This document shows positions 6,739 to 11,932 of a DNA stretch of 11,932 nt, one piece after another (the first letter of the stretch is position 1; each line of letters starts with the position of its first letter). A program made the position numbers and the translations under genes. Under the pieces are notes generated by a model. The model was not told the origin of the DNA and did not search any database. It saw only the letters and a list, made by a program, of their open reading frames with translations. The stretch spans positions 1-11,932 of the forward strand of contig JALGTI010000071.1 in the NCBI GenBank assembly GCA_029821455.1, written 5' to 3'. This DNA comes from Candidatus Zipacnadia bacterium (lineage in GTDB: Bacteria > Armatimonadota > Zipacnadia > Zipacnadales > Zipacnadaceae).

Positions 6739-7491
6739 CTACTGCGCGGCCAGCGCGGCTAGCTTCTCCTGCAACTCGGCCATCTCCTGCTGCAGCTCGA
6801 CGATCTGCTCTTGCCGCTTGTCGTTGCCCTGTATCTTCGCCCGCAGGGCCGCCGGGTTGACGTGGGTGTAGATCATCGTGGTGGATACATCCGAGTGCCC
6901 CAGAAGTTCCTGGACCTCCCGAATGGTAAAGCCGCTGTCCAGTAGTCGCGTGGCATAGGTGTGCCTGAGCGTGTGGGGAGTCACGCGCTTCTCGATACCA
7001 GCGCGCTTTGCGATCCAGCGAACGATGTACTGAACTGTGCGCGGGTGCAGGGCTGATCCGATCTTCCTGCCTGCCTTTTTCCCAAAATAGCTATCCCGCA
7101 CCGCGCAGAAGAAGCACTGCCTTCCTGTGAGGCCGAGCGTCTCGCGTCGCTCCGACCAGGCGATCAGCCACCCGCACGTCTCGCTATCAATCGGTATCAC
7201 TCGGTCGTTGCCGCCCTTCCCGGCACGCACGTTGATTACTCCCTCGTCGAGATCGACGTCACGGCCCTGCAATCCCACCACCTCACTCACTCGCAGGCCA
7301 GCGCCTAACATCGCGGCCAGCATCGCTCGGTTCCTCAGGCCCGATATGCAGCGCGGGTTTACCGCATCCACCAGGGCGTTCACCTCACCGTCTGTCAAGA
7401 CTACGGGGAGGCGGCCCTGGGGCTTGCGTCCTCGGGGCTTGCGGCCTGTCGTTGTCGTCTGCAATCTGGTCACCGCCTTCGCAGGGTTCAC
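6739..7491 (-). CDS. tyrosine recombinase, catalytic domain only, with C-terminal coiled coil (250 aa)
   Basis: Site-specific recombinase of the XerC/XerD-like integrase family. Catalytic residues are all present: R67 (GAGLRVSEVVGL), K92 (RAGKGGNDRVIPI), H173 and R176 (HTLRHTYAT), H199 (LLGHSDVSTT) and nucleophile Y208 (IYTHV). The family's usual 80-100 residue N-terminal core-binding domain is missing and replaced by about 27 basic residues (GRKPRGRKPQGR). After the active tyrosine, residues about 222-250 (IVELQQEMAELQEKLAALAAQ) look like a leucine-zipper-type coiled coil, which could mediate multimer formation. A CFFC pair lies at 126-129. The start is GTG 7491; the frame is closed by a stop at 7498-7500. 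A -10-like element lies directly in front, which suggests a leaderless message. The target site is unknown. It is the only mobile-element protein in the window and sits among repeats and damaged genes. Confidence 0.93.
   Translation of the reverse strand: MNPAKAVTRLQTTTTGRKPRGRKPQGRLPVVLTDGEVNALVDAVNPRCISGLRNRAMLAAMLGAGLRVSEVVGLQGRDVDLDEGVINVRAGKGGNDRVIPIDSETCGWLIAWSERRETLGLTGRQCFFCAVRDSYFGKKAGRKIGSALHPRTVQYIVRWIAKRAGIEKRVTPHTLRHTYATRLLDSGFTIREVQELLGHSDVSTTMIYTHVNPAALRAKIQGNDKRQEQIVELQQEMAELQEKLAALAAQ
7074..7091 (+). repeat. direct repeat, copy inside the recombinase gene
   Basis: CCTTTTTCCCAAAATAGC. It recurs at 7536-7554 in the same orientation with one extra C. On the minus strand both read YFG-K/E-K in one frame. 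It may be a short duplication or recombinase-related, but no function is shown. Confidence 0.55.
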
Positions 7492-7499
7492 TATCGCTT

Positions 7500-7533
7500 A
7501 TTCTACCATGCGCGAAAGTGAGCGACTCGTCAA
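7500..7533 (-). promoter_or_regulatory. extended -10 promoter directly before the recombinase GTG
   Basis: TGGTAGAAT (7508-7500, minus strand) is an extended -10 element. The expected transcription start, six to eight bases on, falls on or next to the GTG at 7491, so the transcript may lack a leader. TTGACG at 7533-7528 resembles a -35, but the 22-base gap is too long for it to act as one. Confidence 0.4.
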
Positions 7534-7535
7534 AT

Positions 7536-7554
7536 CCTTTTTCCCCAAAATAGC
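7536..7554 (+). repeat. direct repeat, copy upstream of the recombinase gene
   Basis: CCTTTTTCCCCAAAATAGC, matching 7074-7091 except for one inserted C. It lies about 45 bases upstream of the recombinase start, next to the promoter-like element. Beyond the shared core the flanks do not align well. Confidence 0.55.
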
Positions 7555-7749
7555 GATAGCAAAGGGCGATCTGGCAGACCAGGACGCGGCGTGATTTCGA
7601 CAGCCTGACGTCCCGATCCCTGACCCTATACACCTCACTTTCGCGGGGTTGGCTCCCCGTCCCCTGCGGTCGGCAGCGTCGAAGCCAAGCCCACTGAACC
7701 TCGTGCCTGGTGCCTGTGAATACCCTCAGATCGCCGAGGTTGCCCCAGG

Positions 7750-7930
7750 AGCGACGACTCGAGGTCAAGTAGGGGTCTAAACCTGCCCTCTTTTGACCAG
7801 GGCTTCAGGGCGATTTCTTGAAGCTCTGTTCGATTGTGCAGGCCCCAAGCCAGCTCGTTGCCCTGGACCGTGTGGCGCCGATCTGACGGCTGCCCTGCCC
7901 CCTCCCCTGATGCCTGGATCACCTCGCCGC
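7750..7930 (+). repeat. interspersed repeat, copy C (long)
   Basis: Starts AGCGACGACTC, then AAGTAGGGGTCTAAACCTGCC, TCTTTTGACC, GATTTCTTGAAGCTCTGTTCGATT, GGCCC, GGCGC, GCCCTGCCCCCTCCC and CACCTCGCC. These blocks match copy B in order and spacing. Short reading frames in it on either strand look like by-products of its composition. Bases 7555-7749 between the direct repeat and this copy hold no gene or RNA that I recognise. Confidence 0.6.
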
Positions 7931-7952
7931 CAGGCAGAACGCTCTAATCGTG

Positions 7953-7996
7953 CCAGGAGCGCCGACTCAGCCCTCGGTAGGGGTTAACCTGCCCCA
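7953..7996 (+). repeat. interspersed repeat, copy D (left part only)
   Basis: CAGGAGCGCCGACTC matches the start of copy C (CAGGAGCGACGACTC), and GGTAGGGGTTAACCTGCCCC matches the shared core. The similarity fades after 7996, without the TTTCTTGA and TTCGATT blocks. It follows copy C almost in tandem. Confidence 0.6.
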
Positions 7997-8233
7997 TAGC
8001 CCATCGCGCTCTGAAACGCCCCCCTGGACGCTGAAAGAGCTGCCGGTCGCCACCTCAGGAGCTTGTGGCCTCGCCGCTCATTACCAGTCACCACCAGAAG
8101 CTCATTCTACGCGCTAGACCCGTCCCCCCGCCGCCCTTCAGTGCGCTAATCGCCCTGGGGTAGGGTTATGCTCTGGGGCAAGCAGGCCGGGGCCGTCCGG
8201 TGGTACCGCCCTCAGGATATGTTGTCCCGCCTT

Positions 8234-8271
8234 CGCGGGCCCTAGCCCGCTACGGCGGGCAAAGGCCCGCG
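8234..8271. other. nested GC-rich hairpin
   Basis: Outer stem CGCGGGCC (8234-8241) pairs with GGCCCGCG (8264-8271). Inside it, GCCCGC (8245-8250) pairs with GCGGGC (8255-8260) around a TACG tetraloop, with a three-by-three internal loop between the stems. All 14 base pairs are perfect. There is no T tract on either side, so it is not a typical terminator. It could be a structured RNA, a REP-like element or a cruciform. Confidence 0.75.
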
Positions 8272-8599
8272 CCTGGCTGGTGGACTGGCTCAGACCCCCT
8301 GCCGTGGCCCTGGACCCCCGCCGTCTCCCTGGTGGGGTAATGCACTGTGGGGTGCTGTACTGCGGGCGCGTCTCAGCCCAGGCGCGCCTCTGGAGACCCC
8401 CCCGCTTGCAGTTTCGCACCTGGCCCCTCCAGGGCAGTCATTATCATCCGCTTGAAAAATCCCTGGAAGTTGAGATCACACACGGCCCGGGCTTGCCCCC
8501 CCACTTCCAATCCCGATCCCCAATCTGTATCTGGTATATGTTAGTTTGGCCCTGATAGAAAACAAAAAATCTGAAAAACAGACGTTCGGAGCGCCGGTG

Positions 8600-8629
8600 C
8601 CCCAGGGGGACCTTACCCCTACCCGGCAG
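8600..8629 (-). repeat. interspersed repeat core, reverse-oriented fragment
   Basis: Read on the minus strand it gives CTGCCGGGTAGGGGTAAGGT followed by CCCCC, matching the CGGGTAGGGGTTAAAGGTAG and CCCCC of copy B apart from small gaps. It is the only reverse-oriented copy seen, and no flanking blocks extend it. Confidence 0.45.
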
Positions 8630-8744
8630 CCCGGACGCGCTTAGATGCAATCCTGGCGCGAAACATGGGGCTTGCCGGTGGCCTTACTGTGGGGCATAAC
8701 AGGGGGCACAGGAACGGCGGGCGACTCTCGGGGCCGAAAGCAGG

Positions 8745-8782
8745 ATGGCATTTTGCCAAGGGACAGGGGACGAAAACGCCAT
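8745..8782. repeat. imperfect inverted repeat
   Basis: ATGGCATTTT (8745-8754) and AAAACGCCAT (8773-8782) are complementary at nine of ten positions around an 18-base loop. It would form a stable hairpin on either strand. No gene is close enough to assign it a role. Confidence 0.45.
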
Positions 8783-8873
8783 GCGCATTAGTCTCGCCAC
8801 CTAAGGGGTATTCTAGGGTGATTCAGAGGGAGCGTGCGGTTTGTGTCTTTGCGTGAGAAAGCTCCGGAAGCCC

Positions 8874-8891
8874 AAATAGATCGAGCTATTT
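8874..8891. repeat. 18-bp palindrome 3' of the glycosidase-like gene
   Basis: AAATAGATCGAGCTATTT is palindromic except for one mismatched pair. It lies about 70 bases after the minus-strand stop at 8963. It may help end that transcript or bind a regulator, but the AT-rich stem without a U tract is weak as a terminator. Confidence 0.4.
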
Positions 8892-8962
8892 CTTACCCCG
8901 GATGAGTTCTCTCAGCGCCCTGTCGTCCAATTCTGGGCGTCTGTGCTCCGTTGGTCACCAGG

Positions 8963-11932
8963 TCACCGCTGGTAGGTGAAGCGCGTCTCGGTGGTCTTAC
9001 CAGAGGCCAGTTCCCGGGCGCGGATGGTCCAGATGCCGGGCGTATCGTTGGTGGCCAGGTCGAGGCGTAGGGAGATGACGCCGTCCTTGGCGCCGTAGTA
9101 GCCGCTGAACTCTGCCGCCTGACCGGTGGGGTCCTGGATGTCCACTCTCATCGGAACTACGGCGGACAGGGGCTGTCCGGTCTCGTCGCTGACTGTCACA
9201 CGCGCGTCCACGGCGCGATCCGACGGGTTCCGCTGGACGACCTCGACCCGCACGCCCGCCACCGGGCTCGGGGTCACCATGTAGACCCGGCCCTCCCCGG
9301 GACCGAAGGCCGCATCCCACTCCAGCCCGGCGCCGGTGGATCTGACCGGAATCTGGCGGCTGTCCACCAGATCGTAGACCGTCTCGCCGGGCCTGCCGAG
9401 GGAAACAACGGCCTGGTGCGGCAGGCCCTTCTCCATGACGAGGCGATGATGCCCGACATAGTTGCCGTAGGTGCGCTTGTCGTTGATCACGAAGAGGTAG
9501 TCGGTCTCGCCGTACCGGCGCAAGCGGACGATCATATCCGGGTCGCTGGAATCGGCACCCGGAGCATAGAGCGGCGCGAGCTCGCTGCGCAGTTGCGCGG
9601 CCAGGGCTTGCAGGGTCGCCTTGCGCTCGTCCGGCGCCCCCCCTCCGGCGGGCTCGCGGACGATGATGTCCGGCGTGATGGCAGCCGCGAGGTGTTCGTC
9701 GCCGACGACGATACCGCCGCGGCTCTGGAAGTCCACGACGCGTTCGTAGACGCCCCGGGGCAGCACCGGGCAGTTGGGCATGACCAGGACCTTGACGCCC
9801 TCCAGCCCATCTCGGATGATCTTCTCCTCGTAGACGATACGGGGCTGCAGGCGCGCCCACTGCAGCAGCAGGTGCATGTCGCCAGCCCAGCCGTGGCCCT
9901 CGCCCCAGGTCGCCGTTGCGCCGAAGACCGAGGAGGTGAAGCTCTCGAGCATGGCTACCTCGGCGGGGGGGTCGGGTACCTGCATGAGGGCGGGTCCCAG
10001 TGGAACAGCGACCCGGTGAAGCAACTCGGCGAGCGCCGTCCGGGTCTCGGGGTTGGTGTAGCGGTAGGAGGGGTGTTGGTTCTGCCGTTGCCCCATCCCG
10101 AGGCTCGCGCAGCCGTGGTACATGATGCCCTGCACCGGGCGGGAGAGCTTCAGCCAGAAGGCCTCGCGCAGGTGATCGGGGGCGATGGTGATGAAGGGCG
10201 CCTCCGGCTGATCCCTCTCCCATTGTGCCCGGTCCTCTTCCCTCTCGGGGAGCTTGGGGGCAGTCCGGCTACGGTACCAGATGATCTGGGTCATCTTCAT
10301 GACGCGCTGCCCGGGCCGGCCGTCGGCCATGGCGAACAGTTCGTCGGTGGCCAGGCCGATTCGCGTCGGGTCGGGGTAGGTATAGGTCCAGTGGGAGAGC
10401 ACGTCGCACTCCCCACCGGCGCCCCAGACGGGCGGGCGGCGCACCGCCGGGTCGTAGAAGGTCCAGAAGTCCGCGTGGGTCCCGGTTTTCAGACCCTGGT
10501 GGACCCGGGAGTGCAAGTCGTACCAGCCGTCCCCCTTGTTCCAGAACCAGCGATAGAAGTCCAGGATGGGGTGGTCGTCAGCCACGATGCCGTCGGGGGG
10601 GACGAACTCCGCGCGGCGGCTCGCGCCGACGCCGTTGTTGCGAACCGCATCCTCGGGGATGTCGTGTCCGGAATGGGCGCGGTAGGCGGCGCGGTCGTGG
10701 GCATGAAAGCACAGGGGCCCGTAGGCGATCTCGCTGTGGATGAGCGCCCCGTCCAGGGCCGGGTGCCGCCCGAAGGTCTGGCCGACGGAGGCGCCGACGT
10801 TGTAGCAGAACTGCTGGACCTCGGGGAAAGACCCGCACACGCTGGCGTCGTCGGGATAGTACTCCCCGTCGCGGTTGACGCGGCGGTACTTCGCCTGCCG
10901 TGCCTTGCCAGCATCATTTCGCGCCTGGACCACCCACCCGCCCGGCTGGAGCTGGACGATGTACTTGAGGCCCGCCGCGAGTTGGTCATCCAACTCGCAC
11001 AGCGTTTGGTCGGGTGTCAACGACGGCACCAGGACCTTGCCCTCCGCCCAGATGCGCTCATAGTCCGCCACATCGCTCTCTCTCAACAGGCTGTGCGTAA
11101 AACCGATCTCCTTGAGCGACTCGTAGTCCGTGACTTTGTACGACAACTCGGGGATGCCCCAGCAAACCACGGGAAACACCTGCGGTAGCGGGCGCGGAAC
11201 GATGGTCAGCGCCCCCTCGACCTCGAGCGCCACCGGTTTGCCGCCCGCCTCGCCGGTGATGCGCGCGAGCAGGCCGTACTTGCCCGGCTTGAGGAGAGTG
11301 TCCAGTGGGAGGTCTACGCGCGCCTGGCTGAGGGCCGGAATGTCGGCCAGAGGTTTCGCATCCGGGGAGGGCACGCCGTCCAGGACAAACGTCGCCCGCA
11401 GAGCCTGCAGCGGGTGCGCGAGGGGGTTATTAACCAGGATGCTCATCCGGGCGTCGGCCTCGGCCCGCACGTACACCAAGCGCCCGCCTGAGACGACGGC
11501 AGTGGGTTGTGGGGTCAGCCAGGACGGGATGCCGTTGGTGATCCGCACCTGGTCAATGAAACCCGGGAACCCGATGTTCGAACTGCCCACCCGCGCGCCG
11601 ATCACCAGGGGATGGGGGCCGGGGGCCACGGCGGCCCGTCCCTGCCAAAGCGTCTGGCCTGCCGGTCGGCCGTTCACGAAGAACCGCCCCAGGCCCGCAC
11701 CGTCGTAGGTGAAGGCAATATAGGTCCACTCGCCCACGGGCAGTGTGACTGGCGCCGAGACATAGTGCGCGGAGTCCGCACCGAAGCCGAGGTAGGCATC
11801 CAACAAGTGCTTGCCGCCCTCCAGGGCGCGCACAGACAATTCATAGTCTTTGTCCGCCCGGGGATCGCCCTCCCGGCGGTAGTACTGCTTGTCCAGGAAG
11901 TAGGACTGCTCCTCGGCGGCGAACTCCGGCTT
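8963..11932 (-). CDS. large LamG-domain / glycoside-hydrolase-like protein, 5' end outside the window
   Basis: 989 residues are visible, and the frame is open to the right edge, so the start lies beyond it; TTG 11839 is only an internal codon. Order of parts: a LamG/concanavalin-like sandwich (about 1-140, with GEWTYIAFTYDG, FFVNGRPAG and FIDQVRI), an Ig-like beta domain (about 150-275), a TIM-barrel-like region (about 280-650), and a Rossmann-like segment (VKVLVMPNCPVLPRG near 710-745) like the beta-galactosidase trimerisation fold. Beta-sandwich domains follow to the end. E401 in ALIHSEIAYGP is a candidate acid, but I cannot assign a glycoside hydrolase family. Such proteins act on polysaccharides outside the cytoplasm, and a signal peptide would be in the missing part. 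The base composition is markedly more GC-rich than in the middle of the window, so it probably belongs to the host backbone. A long antisense frame at 9416-11188 is a shadow. Confidence 0.85.
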   Translation of the reverse strand, partial: KPEFAAEEQSYFLDKQYYRREGDPRADKDYELSVRALEGGKHLLDAYLGFGADSAHYVSAPVTLPVGEWTYIAFTYDGAGLGRFFVNGRPAGQTLWQGRAAVAPGPHPLVIGARVGSSNIGFPGFIDQVRITNGIPSWLTPQPTAVVSGGRLVYVRAEADARMSILVNNPLAHPLQALRATFVLDGVPSPDAKPLADIPALSQARVDLPLDTLLKPGKYGLLARITGEAGGKPVALEVEGALTIVPRPLPQVFPVVCWGIPELSYKVTDYESLKEIGFTHSLLRESDVADYERIWAEGKVLVPSLTPDQTLCELDDQLAAGLKYIVQLQPGGWVVQARNDAGKARQAKYRRVNRDGEYYPDDASVCGSFPEVQQFCYNVGASVGQTFGRHPALDGALIHSEIAYGPLCFHAHDRAAYRAHSGHDIPEDAVRNNGVGASRRAEFVPPDGIVADDHPILDFYRWFWNKGDGWYDLHSRVHQGLKTGTHADFWTFYDPAVRRPPVWGAGGECDVLSHWTYTYPDPTRIGLATDELFAMADGRPGQRVMKMTQIIWYRSRTAPKLPEREEDRAQWERDQPEAPFITIAPDHLREAFWLKLSRPVQGIMYHGCASLGMGQRQNQHPSYRYTNPETRTALAELLHRVAVPLGPALMQVPDPPAEVAMLESFTSSVFGATATWGEGHGWAGDMHLLLQWARLQPRIVYEEKIIRDGLEGVKVLVMPNCPVLPRGVYERVVDFQSRGGIVVGDEHLAAAITPDIIVREPAGGGAPDERKATLQALAAQLRSELAPLYAPGADSSDPDMIVRLRRYGETDYLFVINDKRTYGNYVGHHRLVMEKGLPHQAVVSLGRPGETVYDLVDSRQIPVRSTGAGLEWDAAFGPGEGRVYMVTPSPVAGVRVEVVQRNPSDRAVDARVTVSDETGQPLSAVVPMRVDIQDPTGQAAEFSGYYGAKDGVISLRLDLATNDTPGIWTIRARELASGKTTETRFTYQR

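Larger units (their letters stand above)
7997..8962. other. gene-free GC-rich stretch between repeat D and the glycosidase-like gene
   Basis: No frame here reads like a protein: the available ones are rich in proline, arginine and glycine, lack ribosome sites and have no recognisable motif. It contains a strong nested hairpin at 8234-8271, a reverse-oriented repeat fragment at 8600-8629, an inverted repeat at 8745-8782 and a palindrome at 8874-8891. A weak relative of the repeat core (GGGGTAGGGTTAT) lies near 8156. I found no tRNA, rRNA or CRISPR pattern. Confidence 0.6.

Noticed and set aside
7385..7922. Two minus-strand frames upstream of the recombinase
   Set aside because: One overlaps the recombinase 5' end and the other lies over repeat copy C. 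Neither restores a core-binding domain or shows a motif.
4339..7996. Integron attC sites or a CRISPR array
   Set aside because: The repeats are few, far apart and degenerate, and they lack attC core boxes of the GTTRRRY type. The recombinase tail after the tyrosine is XerC/D-like rather than IntI-like. No regular spacers exist.
8886..8954. Minus-strand fragment reading RPELDDRALRELIRGKK then a stop
   Set aside because: It resembles a protein C-terminus, but it lacks an ATG or GTG, is only about 20 codons long and is closed upstream by a stop. It may be a remnant but is too short to support.
9416..11188. 590-codon open frame on the plus strand
   Set aside because: It is antisense to the LamG/glycosidase-like gene, is rich in valine, glycine, alanine and arginine as expected for a GC-rich shadow, and has no motif.

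Overview
The window is bacterial DNA, probably from an uncultured lineage. The gene families (HTH-nucleotidyltransferase/HEPN pair, PLD-SNF2 helicase, GWDG/YAYTYHYAYRP-type exported protein, very large LamG/glycosidase-like protein) remind me of Armatimonadota, Chloroflexota or Planctomycetota-type genomes, but this is only an impression from family resemblance. By eye the right third is clearly more GC-rich than the left and middle parts.

Layout. (1) Positions 1-4285, plus strand: a tight operon of an HTH-MNT nucleotidyltransferase, a HEPN protein and a 1111-residue helicase with an N-terminal phospholipase-D-like domain. It looks like a defence-type or nucleic-acid-processing module. The first two genes overlap, and the MNT protein seems to have lost its C-terminal end at that junction. 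(2) Positions 4286-7510, minus strand: small, mostly damaged genes. In coordinate order these are a 44-residue N-terminal stub of a probable AAA ATPase, a gene split by a 7-bp tandem duplication, a 136-residue unknown ORF, an exported beta-repeat protein gene split by a one-base frameshift, and an intact tyrosine recombinase with no N-terminal core-binding domain. (3) Positions 7511-8962: about 1.45 kb with no convincing gene, holding repeats and strong GC-rich hairpins. (4) Positions 8963-11932, minus strand: a very large LamG plus glycoside-hydrolase-like protein gene whose 5' end lies beyond the window.

The middle region is tied together by a degenerate interspersed repeat family whose shared core resembles GTAGGGGTTAAACCTGCCCC. 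Two long copies (about 180-195 bp) lie near 5814 and 7750, shorter copies near 4339 and 7953, and a reverse fragment near 8600. One copy sits exactly at the truncated 3' end of the AAA stub, and another lies just downstream of the exported-protein gene. With the nearby recombinase this makes 4.3-8.7 kb look like a zone of gene turnover between two more conventional loci. A cassette-like exchange mechanism is conceivable but unproven.

The most useful results that ordinary ORF calling would miss are the 177-residue gene reconstructed across the 7-bp duplication, the 214-residue exported protein reconstructed across its frameshift, the AAA stub ending at a repeat, and the repeat family itself.
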